Of a DNA stretch of 36,281 bases, positions 28,060 to 36,281 are shown piece by piece. How positions within the stretch are numbered: the first letter of the stretch is position 1; every line of letters begins with the position of its first letter. This stretch comes from Flavobacteriales bacterium UBA952. GTDB taxonomy: Bacteria; Bacteroidota; Bacteroidia; Flavobacteriales_D; Crocinitomicaceae. Position numbers and translations under genes: made by a program. The notes beneath the pieces are model-generated. The model was not told the origin of the DNA and did not search any database. It saw only the letters and a program-made list of their open reading frames with translations. Location: the NCBI GenBank assembly GCA_905182495.1, contig CAJJBU010000024.1, positions 1 to 36,281 on the forward strand, written 5' to 3'.

Positions 28060-28671
28060 CTAAAATAATTCTCGGATATTGCTGCTAAACAATTTGATAG
28101 CTATGGCAAGTAAAATAATACCAAAAACTTTTTTCAGAACCGCAATTCCAACAGACCCAAAAAACCGTTCTAAGGTTGCTGTTAATTTAAGGACAAGCCA
28201 AACGACTAAAATATTCAAGAAAATGGCAATTAAAATATTAATTAACTCATATTCAGCGCGCAGTGAAATTAAAGAAGTCATTGTCCCTGCGCCAGCAATC
28301 ATAGGAAAAGCTAAAGGCACAACGGATGCTACTTTGGTCGCGCTATCACTATTGTCTCTGAAAATCTCAACCCCCAGAATCATTTCCAGGGCCATGAAAA
28401 ACAAAACAAAAGACCCCGCCACAGCAAACTCGTTGATGCCAACACCTATCACACCAAGTATACTCTCTCCAAGATAAAGAAAACCTACTAAAATCAGTAA
28501 AGAGGCTATAGCCGTTCTTAAAGGAAATATTTCGCCCGTTTTTTCTTTCAATGCAATAATCAAAGGAATATTTCCAACAATATCTATTACTGCAAAGAGA
28601 ACCATCGACGCAACACCGATCTCTTTAAAACTAAAACCATTGAACCAAAATATTGACAGTGATAATTGCAT
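28060..28671 (-). CDS. MarC-family integral membrane protein
   Basis: A 203-residue polytopic membrane protein, with six predicted helices (around residues 17-38, 51-70, 75-97, 116-135, 145-165 and 178-197). Motifs fit MarC/NAAT: FAVIDIVGNIPLII, FLYLGESILGVIGV, FVLFFMALEMILG and VPLAFPMIAGAGTMTSLI. Its function is unsettled; it was long misnamed as a multiple-antibiotic-resistance protein, and transport of small metabolites has been proposed for relatives. The ATG at 28671 follows a TATTTTTG box by 17 nt. Confidence 0.92.
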   Translation of the reverse strand: MQLSLSIFWFNGFSFKEIGVASMVLFAVIDIVGNIPLIIALKEKTGEIFPLRTAIASLLILVGFLYLGESILGVIGVGINEFAVAGSFVLFFMALEMILGVEIFRDNSDSATKVASVVPLAFPMIAGAGTMTSLISLRAEYELINILIAIFLNILVVWLVLKLTATLERFFGSVGIAVLKKVFGIILLAIAIKLFSSNIRELF

Positions 28672-28688
28672 GGTGTTTTTTTTTGTTG

Positions 28689-28696
28689 CAAAAATA
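28689..28696 (-). promoter_or_regulatory. predicted promoter -7 box for the marC-family gene
   Basis: TATTTTTG on the minus strand fits TAnnTTTG and ends 17 nt before the ATG, the same spacing as at purL, lpdA and the ferredoxin gene. No -33 element is evident. Confidence 0.5.
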
Positions 28697-28940
28697 CACT
28701 TTAGAAATGATAAATAAAGGGCTTAAAAAGGGAAAACTATCGACATATAATAATCTAAATTCTATCAATAATCAAAAAATACAAGTCGACAAACATACAG
28801 GTCTATTTCAATATAAAAAACACTTACCTTTTTATTAAAAAACAATGATAATCAACTGATAATTAATCAATGACATTAAATTATAATTCGTGAATTGAGT
28901 AAAAGGTTAAAAAAAAAGATTACATTAATTGCGCTAAACT

Positions 28941-31900
28941 ATGAAACTCAACTTCTCAATTTTAAGATTAGCAGCGATTTATATCATTATAATATCAGCT
29001 GCTCCTAAAGCATATACACAAGTATCCGTTGCTAGAGAATGGAATGAAATACTATTGGAGGCCATACGAAATGATTATGCTAGACCTACTGTGCATGCTA
29101 GGAACCTATACCACCATTCAATAATCACCTACGATGCTTGGGCTGCATTTGACAACTCAAAAGACACCTACTTTTTAGGAGATACACTTGATAACTACAT
29201 TTGTGATTTTCAAGCATTAAATATTCCCATCAATATTGAAGAAGCTAGGAAAGAGGCAATTTCATATGCTTCATTTTACTTCATAAAATCAAGATATCAA
29301 AATTCTCCTGACTACAATGCTACGTATATTCTCATGTACGAATATATGCTCGCACATGGATACAATATCACTAATTCAAATTTAGATTACATCAACGGTG
29401 GCCCTGCAGAGTTAGGTAATTATTTGGCGCAAGAGATTTTAAACTATGGCTACACTGACGGCTCAAATGAGCTTTTAGGTTATGAGAATACATTCTACAC
29501 TACTTCTAATCCCTCTTTGGTAATGAGTGAGCCTGGAAACCCGAACCTTATTGATCCGAATAGATGGCAAGCCCTAACTCTTGATTCTACTATTGACCAA
29601 TCAGGAAATTTAGTAGACAACACACTACCCTTTTTATCTCCAGAATGGGGAAATGTTAGCCCCTTCGCGATGCCCACATCTATGAGTAATGGACTTTTTC
29701 GTGATGGAGATTGGTATCAGGTTTACTTTGATACCGTAAAGCCGGCATATTTGAATGAATCCGACAGCTCATCATGGGATTCTTTTTATAAATGGAACCA
29801 TTCATTGGTTAGCATATGGCAGTCACACTTGGACCCTTCAGATGGCGTTATTTGGGATATCTCTCCGGCATCCATTGGGAATAATTCCTGGTACCCAACG
29901 GATTCTACAGAATATAGCTCGTTTTATAATTTAACTGATGGCGGCGACCCCTCCACTGGGCGCACAATCAATCCCATAACAGGATCACCTTATACACCAC
30001 AGCTTGTTCCGCGCGGGGATTACGCAAGGGTTCTTGCAGAATTCTGGGCTGATGGATTGGATTCCGAAACACCACCTGGACATTGGTTTGAAATCTACCA
30101 CTACGTCTCAGACCAACCCTTATTTGAACGAAAATGGCAGGGAATAGGAACAGAATTAGATGCGCTTGAATTCGATCTAAAAGTACACTTAACCCTTGGA
30201 GGAACAATGCATGACGCAGCGATTAGCTCCTGGAGCCTAAAAGGCTATTACGATTACATAAGACCCGTTTCATCCATACGGTATTTGGCAGGAAATGGCC
30301 AAAGCTCTGACCCTCTATTACCTAACTATAGCAACGTTGGCATCCCTCTTCTTCCTAACTATATTGAGCTTATCGATTCACTTGACCCATTGGCAGGGAT
30401 TAATTTTGAAAACGTAAATAAAATCAAGCTTTATACCTGGAAAGGACATGAGTTTATCAATGACCCAGAAACAGATGTTTCTGGTGCAGGTTGGATCATT
30501 GGAGAAAATTGGTGGCCCTATCAACGTCCAACATTTGTCACCCCTCCGTTTTCGGGCTTTGTATCTGGGCACTCCACATTCTCTAGAGCGGCGGCTGGTA
30601 TATTAGAAAACATAACGGGTTCTCCCTATTTCCCAGGAGGAATGGGCGAATTTGTAGCGGAGGAAAATGAATTCCTTCAATTTGAAGAAGGTCCAAGTGT
30701 CCCTATAACTTTACAATGGGCAACATATCGCGATGCTGCTGATCAATGTAGTTTAAGTCGGATTTGGGGAGGAATTCACCCTCCTATAGATGACATACCA
30801 GGACGAATGATTGGAAATGAAATTGGAGAGATTTGTTTTGCAAAAGCCGACTCTATTTTTTCCATCTCGAATCCTTCCATGATCGCGGCAATTATAAGTG
30901 ATACAATAATTAATTCATATGATATAGGCAGTACGGTTTATCTTAATTGCTTTTTTAACACCCCAATGGACACGAGTAATCTACCTGTAGTATTATTGGC
31001 ACCTTCAAATTTAAACGACATCCTAACCCTAAATCAAATATTATGGATTGATTCACTACATATGCAAGTAGAAATCACCGTTGGTAATGATATTATGGAA
31101 CAGTTCAGTTCAATTATCCGAATCGTGAATTTAATAAATGGAGAAGGGGTTAACCTAGGAAATACAATATTAGAAAACCATTTAATCATTGATACTAAAC
31201 TACCTGAGATCCTAACTTTTTCCATTAGCGATTCCTTAGTCAATGACTCCCATGTAAGTACAGGTTGTGAAGTAACAATACTTCTTAGTGAACCCTGCAA
31301 CACAAATACAATACCGACTTTTAATTTCTCAGGAACGGACTACCTTAACGCAAGCTTAACATCCATTTCGGCGGGGTCCAACTGGTTCTCGGAAACAAAC
31401 TATTTAGCACAGATTAGCCTAAGTGATTTCGAAGAAGAGGCGGATTCAATTGATGTTTCTATTCAGAACCTAACGGACATTCATGGCAACCCATTATATA
31501 ATCCTTTACAAACTAATGTAATTGAGATAGATACCAAAAATCCATTTATATCAAATCTCAGTATCTCTGATACAATAGTGAACATAACAGACCTCTTAAC
31601 CAACCCTCAGATCAATGCTTCTATTCATTTTAATGAAAACATGAATACTGATTTCCTACCGGAACTTAAATTCTACGATGGGCTTGATTTACACCCAAGC
31701 ATTGTCGTCAATTCTTTCCAGAGCACTTGGGTAGATTCTAACACTTTGAATGCTGAGATTTGGATTTTAAATGACAATAACAATCTGATTGACCTAGATT
31801 TAATCTGTGTGTTGGCAGAGGACCATAACGGAAATAAAATCACAGATTCAATAGCTTCATCCGTATTATATAGCGACCTAAAGAGGCCAACTGTTAGTAT

Positions 31901-32813
31901 ATCGGGGCCGTCAGAAGCAATAATTTATGATGGCTCCGTTGGAGGCGCTAACTACTTTGTAGATGTTCTTTTCGATGAACCTATGGATGTTAATATCAAA
32001 CCGCTAGTCGTCCATAATGCTAGTGAAAACTTAAACAACTCCTTACAATACAATTTAGGAGCTAGTTATTTTGTCGACTCCATGAATTTTAAAGCTTTTT
32101 TTCAGGTCAACGATGAAAATATAGAAGTCGATTCTATTGATCTTAATATATCCTATGGTCTTGATTTTGCACAAAATGTTCAGGAAGAATTTACTGACAC
32201 CGTCTTTGTCTCATTAGACACAAAAAACCCTTCTATAATCAACTTAAGCAGCAATACCTCAGCTCTTAATGAAACAGAGGATTTTCTTCATATCATCATA
32301 GAATTTGATGAAGAAATGGATACGACTCAATATATCCCATTCAATTTCACACCTCAGATAATGCCCCCTGTTGTCCTTGAGCAAAATGTTTATAGTTGGC
32401 AAAGCACCCAGGAGCTCAATGTTACTTATCAACTGGTCTCTTCTGATCTCAATTCACAGAACCACAATCTGTCAATCGAAGAAGGATTTGATCAAGCGGG
32501 GAATTTATTAATTCCTCATGAGCAATTAGATTTCATCCTGATTGATGGTGTGGTTCAAATAAATCAACTTCAACATACAGAAATTGAATTGTTTCCAAAT
32601 CTTATAAATACGGGAGGAATAATTAGGCTTCGAAATATTCCTTTGTCTGCGAATTCATTAACAGCATCAGTATTTAATCCCGAAGGTAAGGTTTGTGAGC
32701 CTATTGTTTTCGAGAGGATCGGTAAGCAGATGGTTTCCCCTCCGCTTTACTTGGAATCTGGATTGTACTTTATCAAAGTAAATCATTCATCCTTTAGATT
32801 GGTTGTCATATGA
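28941..32813 (+). CDS. secreted vanadium haloperoxidase/PAP2-like protein with Ig-like repeats and a T9SS sorting domain
   Basis: A 1290-residue exported protein. Residues 1-26 are the signal (ending KAYTQ). Residues about 27-640 form a helical vanadium-dependent haloperoxidase/PAP2-superfamily domain with every catalytic signature: K-x6-RP as KGYYDYIRP (Lys434, Arg441, Pro442), SGH as VSGHS (542-544), and SR-x5-H as SRIWGGIH (Arg607, His613). In haloperoxidases these residues bind vanadate or phosphate. The N-terminal ARNLYHHSIITYDAWAAF motif is shared with large bacterial haloperoxidase-like proteins. After it come about five Ig-like repeats of about 114 residues, then a degenerate T9SS type A sorting domain (1210-1290, ending YFIKVNHSSFRLVVI). 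True haloperoxidase versus phosphatase activity cannot be decided by motifs. The ATGA overlap at the end couples it to the CRTAC1-like gene. No TAnnTTTG box is apparent upstream. Confidence 0.9.
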   Translation: MKLNFSILRLAAIYIIIISAAPKAYTQVSVAREWNEILLEAIRNDYARPTVHARNLYHHSIITYDAWAAFDNSKDTYFLGDTLDNYICDFQALNIPINIEEARKEAISYASFYFIKSRYQNSPDYNATYILMYEYMLAHGYNITNSNLDYINGGPAELGNYLAQEILNYGYTDGSNELLGYENTFYTTSNPSLVMSEPGNPNLIDPNRWQALTLDSTIDQSGNLVDNTLPFLSPEWGNVSPFAMPTSMSNGLFRDGDWYQVYFDTVKPAYLNESDSSSWDSFYKWNHSLVSIWQSHLDPSDGVIWDISPASIGNNSWYPTDSTEYSSFYNLTDGGDPSTGRTINPITGSPYTPQLVPRGDYARVLAEFWADGLDSETPPGHWFEIYHYVSDQPLFERKWQGIGTELDALEFDLKVHLTLGGTMHDAAISSWSLKGYYDYIRPVSSIRYLAGNGQSSDPLLPNYSNVGIPLLPNYIELIDSLDPLAGINFENVNKIKLYTWKGHEFINDPETDVSGAGWIIGENWWPYQRPTFVTPPFSGFVSGHSTFSRAAAGILENITGSPYFPGGMGEFVAEENEFLQFEEGPSVPITLQWATYRDAADQCSLSRIWGGIHPPIDDIPGRMIGNEIGEICFAKADSIFSISNPSMIAAIISDTIINSYDIGSTVYLNCFFNTPMDTSNLPVVLLAPSNLNDILTLNQILWIDSLHMQVEITVGNDIMEQFSSIIRIVNLINGEGVNLGNTILENHLIIDTKLPEILTFSISDSLVNDSHVSTGCEVTILLSEPCNTNTIPTFNFSGTDYLNASLTSISAGSNWFSETNYLAQISLSDFEEEADSIDVSIQNLTDIHGNPLYNPLQTNVIEIDTKNPFISNLSISDTIVNITDLLTNPQINASIHFNENMNTDFLPELKFYDGLDLHPSIVVNSFQSTWVDSNTLNAEIWILNDNNNLIDLDLICVLAEDHNGNKITDSIASSVLYSDLKRPTVSISGPSEAIIYDGSVGGANYFVDVLFDEPMDVNIKPLVVHNASENLNNSLQYNLGASYFVDSMNFKAFFQVNDENIEVDSIDLNISYGLDFAQNVQEEFTDTVFVSLDTKNPSIINLSSNTSALNETEDFLHIIIEFDEEMDTTQYIPFNFTPQIMPPVVLEQNVYSWQSTQELNVTYQLVSSDLNSQNHNLSIEEGFDQAGNLLIPHEQLDFILIDGVVQINQLQHTEIELFPNLINTGGIIRLRNIPLSANSLTASVFNPEGKVCEPIVFERIGKQMVSPPLYLESGLYFIKVNHSSFRLVVI
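31191..32560 (+). repeat. tandem Ig-like repeats, about 342 nt period
   Basis: Four protein repeats start at a DTKxP or DLKRP motif at 31191, 31530, 31875 and 32217; the spacings of 339, 345 and 342 nt equal 113-115 residues. A fifth, more diverged unit precedes them (from about 30860). Each has an edge-strand motif of the form F-x-E-x-M-(D/N): FFNTPMDTS, LLSEPCNTN, HFNENMNTD, LFDEPMDVN, EFDEEMDTT, as in Big_5-type bacterial Ig domains. The DNA has diverged, so these are old protein repeats, not recent duplications. Confidence 0.75.
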
Positions 32814-35221
32814 AAAAACTAGCTTGCATTATAGGAGTCCTAGGCATGTGTCTTTCACTTCAAGGTCAAAATTTATTTGAGATTGCTCTTTCTCAAGGAA
32901 TCTTAGCAAATCAAAACTTCACTTTATCCAATGCTAATGGAATGTCTTTTTATGATTTTGATGAAGACGGTTGGGACGACTTAACCTACCCTATGCATAA
33001 CGATTCAATTATTTTTTATAAGAACTTTAATGGAAATCTCATCGAGATTGGATCTATGCTATATAGCGAGGGAACCATAAGGCAAATTCTATGGGTAGAT
33101 TATGATAATGACGGATATTTAGACCTTTGCATATCCTATGACAATTACAGTGTGAGACTGTATAAAAATAACGGAGATTACACATTTGAAGATGTAAGTG
33201 TATCCTCAGGTATTTACCCATCCGTTCAGAACCCCTTTGGCTTTAGCTTTGCAGATCCCGATCAAGACAATGACCTAGATCTTTATCTGGCCAGCTATGA
33301 CACACCTGGGAACCCTTATACCAATATCTATTATGAAAACCAAGGGGATGGAACTTTCATTGATAAATCCTCCGAAATGGGTATTGACAACGGTACTTAT
33401 GCCTCCTTTATCGGGGTTTGGTTTGACTACAATAACGATGACTTAATTGACTTACACGTCATTAACGATAGAGAGTTTGGAGACGATGCGTTGTATGAAA
33501 ACCAAGGGAGTTCATTTATAAATGTAGCAACTACTGTAGGGGTTTCAAACGCTGGTAAAAACCCGATGACCTCCTCTATTTCGGATTTCAACAATGATGG
33601 GTTTCAAGATATTTTCGTGACCGATTTCGGTATGGATAGCGTAAACTCCGGAGATGGACCTTTTCATTATAAGTTGTTTCAAAATCAAGATGGCGTTTCT
33701 TTCAACAACGTCGCCGAATCATTCGACATGCACTTAAATGACTTTGGATGGGGCGCTCTTTGGGTTGACTACAACAATGACATGTATGAGGACCTATATA
33801 TTGCAACAGGTAATACAATTAACAATCAGGGACTTCCAACCGCTCCGATTTTTTACAGGAATGATGCTGGCATAGGCTTTTCCAAAATCAATGACTCCAT
33901 TGTCGGTGATATGAATACGGTTTCTTTTTGCCCTGTAAAAGGCGATATAAACAACGATGGATTTTATGAAATTGCCGTTTTAAACCAAGATGTCCCCCCT
34001 CACCTACTTCTTAATGAAGGAAATTCAAATAACTATTTAAAAATAACACCTGTAGGTTTGGTCTCTAACCGCATGGCTATTGGCTCTGAAATCAGATTAT
34101 ATGCTGGGGGAATACAGCAACTACAAACTGTTTTTTGCGGCGAACAACTCTGTGCGCAAAATTCTCAGCATAAAATCTTTGGCATTGGCCAAAACCTGAT
34201 TGTTGATTCAATTTGGGTTTCCTTTCCTAGCGGATTGATTGCCAAGAGATATGATGTGCCCGCGAATCAATCGATAACGATTTACGAAGAGACTTTTTCG
34301 ACTGTTAATTTTAATTTAATCGAAAATTTAGATTCGGTTTTATTATGCCTAAATGACACAATAGAAATTACGCTATCAGGTTATGACAATTATGGATGGA
34401 ACACTGGGGCCTTAGACTCAACATTATATATTACAGCCCCCGGCACGTACTTTTTTGAAGCATATAATAGTTCAGAAGACACCCTTTTTAGATCTCACGA
34501 GTTGATCGTTTCTTTAGAAGAAATGCCATTATATCAAGTATTAACGACTGATATTAGCTGTAATGATGAATTCTCAGGGGGCTCCGAACTACAATTTGCT
34601 AATCCCACAGCAATAGACACGGTGTTTTGGTCTAGTGGAGACAGTGGCTTTTTTATAGATAGTGTTTTGGAAGGGAATTACACCTTCACCTTTCAAACGA
34701 ATAATCAATGTTATTATAACGACTCTGTTTATATTGGAGAAATGGGAACCATGAATATACAATACCAGACAACTCCTTATACTGGTACTTCCTATGGAAG
34801 TGTCTCAATTTCTATCTTTGGAGGCTCTCCTCCTTTCGTTTATGTAATAGATGGAGATACATTAGATTCAAACATAGACAGCTTGCTTGCTGGAACCTAC
34901 ACGCTAGTCGTATACGATTCATTCGATTGCATGCAGGAAGAAACAATTACCATACAGAATGAATCTACAGTCGGCATTAATAGATTCGATCAAGAAGCCT
35001 CTATTTACCTTTCAGAAGAAATCATCCATATTTGTGCTGAATCATTGTTAGAACAGAACCTTGAAGTGTATAGCTTAAGTGGCTCTAGAATAGGTTTAAG
35101 AAACCCACGTATGGGAATGGATAATTGCATGGAATTTGATTTTCATCATCCATCGGGCGTTTACATAGCCATCTTGAGAACTTCCAACTCGGTCACTAGG
35201 TCCATGCTCTACAAGCCGTAA
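32810..35221 (+). CDS. secreted CRTAC1-like protein (FG-GAP repeats, ASPIC/UnbV, T9SS type A)
   Basis: An 803-residue exported protein. Residues 1-19 are the signal (ending LSLQGQ). Residues about 35-400 form a beta-propeller of about seven FG-GAP/VCBS units with calcium-type DxDxDGxxD loops: DFDEDGWDD, DYDNDGYLD, DPDQDNDLD, DYNNDDLID, DFNNDGFQD, DYNNDMYED, DINNDGFYE. Residues about 405-490 are an ASPIC/UnbV domain (RMAIGSEIRLYAGG, VDSIWVSFPSG). SprB-like repeats follow (about 560-720). The C-terminal 80 residues are a T9SS type A sorting domain (LEVYSLSGSRIG, PSGVYIAILR). It starts inside the stop of the haloperoxidase-like gene (ATGA overlap), so it is translationally coupled to it. CRTAC1-like proteins are calcium-binding and extracellular; a scaffold or partner role for the coupled enzyme is inferred. 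Confidence 0.92.
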   Translation: MKKLACIIGVLGMCLSLQGQNLFEIALSQGILANQNFTLSNANGMSFYDFDEDGWDDLTYPMHNDSIIFYKNFNGNLIEIGSMLYSEGTIRQILWVDYDNDGYLDLCISYDNYSVRLYKNNGDYTFEDVSVSSGIYPSVQNPFGFSFADPDQDNDLDLYLASYDTPGNPYTNIYYENQGDGTFIDKSSEMGIDNGTYASFIGVWFDYNNDDLIDLHVINDREFGDDALYENQGSSFINVATTVGVSNAGKNPMTSSISDFNNDGFQDIFVTDFGMDSVNSGDGPFHYKLFQNQDGVSFNNVAESFDMHLNDFGWGALWVDYNNDMYEDLYIATGNTINNQGLPTAPIFYRNDAGIGFSKINDSIVGDMNTVSFCPVKGDINNDGFYEIAVLNQDVPPHLLLNEGNSNNYLKITPVGLVSNRMAIGSEIRLYAGGIQQLQTVFCGEQLCAQNSQHKIFGIGQNLIVDSIWVSFPSGLIAKRYDVPANQSITIYEETFSTVNFNLIENLDSVLLCLNDTIEITLSGYDNYGWNTGALDSTLYITAPGTYFFEAYNSSEDTLFRSHELIVSLEEMPLYQVLTTDISCNDEFSGGSELQFANPTAIDTVFWSSGDSGFFIDSVLEGNYTFTFQTNNQCYYNDSVYIGEMGTMNIQYQTTPYTGTSYGSVSISIFGGSPPFVYVIDGDTLDSNIDSLLAGTYTLVVYDSFDCMQEETITIQNESTVGINRFDQEASIYLSEEIIHICAESLLEQNLEVYSLSGSRIGLRNPRMGMDNCMEFDFHHPSGVYIAILRTSNSVTRSMLYKP

Positions 35222-35226
35222 TGACT

Positions 35227-35244
35227 TAAACAGTTTTCTGTTTA
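35227..35244 (+). terminator. possible hairpin terminator between convergent genes
   Basis: TAAACAG and CTGTTTA form a perfect 7-bp stem with a TTTT loop just after the stop of the CRTAC1-like gene. No long T-run follows, so its strength as an intrinsic terminator is doubtful. Confidence 0.35.
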
Positions 35245-35280
35245 TACGTAACAAACAAATAGACATGCCTTTCTAGCGCT

Positions 35281-36281
35281 CTAAGAGACTATCAGTTTGA
35301 GCATACATTCACCAAATTCAGTGCTGACACGAACCCTATAAACTCCTGAAGCAGCATTAGATAGTTTGATCATTTGAGAATTTGCATTGATTGAATCTTC
35401 TAAAATAATTTTCCCATCTATAGTATAGACCGTAATTCTTCCACTTTCAGGGAGCCCTGCGATCGTAAAGCTTCCTTTGTTCGGGTTCGGATAAAGGACT
35501 AATGACTGAAGGTCATTTGGTAATATACCCACACAATTGTCAACAAGAACTGTTACAAAGTTACTTGCGGAGCATTCATTATTATCTGTATATGTATAGG
35601 TAAGGGTATGCGTACCGACTCCGGCATTCCCAGGTGTAAAACTATTACCATTCATTCCTGGACCTGTATAATTACCCCCTGCTGGGCTGCCATTTAAACT
35701 AAAACTCCCATCTGTACTACATACACTTGTCAAGGGAGTTGTAAGCGTTACTGTAGGTAAATCGTTTACCACTATAGTTTGAGTGAAAGAATCCCCCCCA
35801 AAACTATTCGCTACAGTCAATTGAACAGTGTAACTTCCAGCACTTGAATACTCATGCGTTGGATTTACGGCCGTGCTAAGATTTCCATCTCCAAAATTCC
35901 ATTCCTGAGTCGAAGCACCCAATGAAATATTGGTAAACTGCACTAAATCCCCGATACAAATATTACTTTCTGAGGAGAAATTTGCAGTTGGAGGATTTGA
36001 CGTCTGGTCTCCAGTAATATTTATATTATCAATAAACAGATTGTTACCCGCAATACCATTATTCACAGATTCAAATTTAATGATGACGCCACTCATCCCT
36101 GAATAGGCATTGAGGTCAATAGTAAAGCAGTCCGCCCCAACCGTTCCCATGCACCAATCACCCACTGCAGGAACAAATTCAACAGTAGAAGTAAATGCTG
36201 TTGCAAAAGACCCCGTGCCATCCTCAGCATAACTACCGAGGTATGAGAAACTCGATCCACAATCTGTTGAAATCAACACTG
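35281..36281 (-). CDS. partial T9SS type A protein with PKD domain (5' end outside window)
   Basis: The frame runs through the right edge, so the N-terminal part is missing; 333 residues are visible. The first 90 or so (VLISTDCGSSFSYLGSY, DCFTIDLNAYSGMSGVIIKFESVN, NNLFIDNINITG) look like the beta-sandwich that commonly follows a metalloprotease domain in T9SS cargo. A PKD domain follows (about 98-172; ANFSSESNICIGDLVQF, EWNFGDGN, HEYSSAGSYTVQLTV), then an Ig-like segment and a clear type A sorting domain (LVLYPNPNKGSFTI, ITVYTIDGKII, GVYRVRVS). The protease assignment is a guess from context alone. It is convergent with the CRTAC1-like gene. Confidence 0.85.
   Translation of the reverse strand, partial: VLISTDCGSSFSYLGSYAEDGTGSFATAFTSTVEFVPAVGDWCMGTVGADCFTIDLNAYSGMSGVIIKFESVNNGIAGNNLFIDNINITGDQTSNPPTANFSSESNICIGDLVQFTNISLGASTQEWNFGDGNLSTAVNPTHEYSSAGSYTVQLTVANSFGGDSFTQTIVVNDLPTVTLTTPLTSVCSTDGSFSLNGSPAGGNYTGPGMNGNSFTPGNAGVGTHTLTYTYTDNNECSASNFVTVLVDNCVGILPNDLQSLVLYPNPNKGSFTIAGLPESGRITVYTIDGKIILEDSINANSQMIKLSNAASGVYRVRVSTEFGECMLKLIVS

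Noticed and set aside
28038..28061. Imperfect hairpin at the marC-family stop codon
   Set aside because: The stem is short, has a bulge, overlaps the stop codon and is not followed by T residues, so I do not call it a terminator.
28653..28838. 61-codon plus-strand frame upstream of the haloperoxidase-like gene
   Set aside because: It begins inside the antisense of the marC-family gene, covers its promoter box, and has low-complexity AT-driven composition.

Overview
The window looks like chromosomal DNA of a member of Bacteroidota, most likely Flavobacteriales or a near relative. The evidence is AT-rich DNA, secreted proteins ending in type IX secretion (T9SS) sorting domains of both type A and type B, the DUF4290-MurA gene pair, BshC, a fused isobutyryl-CoA mutase, and several TAnnTTTG boxes (the Bacteroidota -7 promoter element) just upstream of genes. 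I found no tRNA, rRNA, CRISPR array, insertion sequence or prophage. All family assignments come from reading motifs; no database search was possible.

Layout. 1-407 is non-coding. 408-4757 (+) holds a large T9SS type B surface protein, a DUF4197 lipoprotein and a nucleoside phosphorylase. 4754-9486 (-) is a tight four-gene operon: purL, DUF4290, murA (with Asp in place of the catalytic Cys) and a TlpA-like thioredoxin broken by a frameshift. lpdA (+) follows. A minus-strand group holds an unknown membrane protein, map and a LuxC-like acyl-CoA reductase, which diverges from a two-cluster ferredoxin. Next on the minus strand are an Smr-domain protein, the fused mutase icmF, a CAP-domain protein and a small conserved-looking protein. 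A cysteine-cluster protein (+), a frameshifted outer-membrane-barrel-like gene (+) and a YD-repeat-like secreted protein (-) follow.

From 21486 tatA and purE (+) overlap. A DUF1343/NamZ-like lipoprotein (-) and an FtsX/LolE-like permease (+) have head-to-head overlapping starts. The permease leads into bshC and a short KDPG aldolase. DUF2927 and MarC (both -) come next. 28941-35221 (+) is a translationally coupled pair: a secreted 1290-residue protein with the full vanadium haloperoxidase/PAP2 catalytic signature plus Ig-like repeats, and a secreted FG-GAP/ASPIC-UnbV (CRTAC1-like) protein. The right edge cuts a T9SS type A protein with a PKD domain (-).

Most of the window is housekeeping: purine synthesis (purL, purE), cell wall synthesis and turnover (murA, NamZ-like), central metabolism (lpdA, icmF, KDPG aldolase), thiol metabolism (bshC), protein export (tatA) and protein maturation (map). 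The accessory interest lies in the T9SS cargo proteins at both ends, above all the haloperoxidase-like/CRTAC1 pair. Two genes with clear frameshifts could be real decay or assembly errors.
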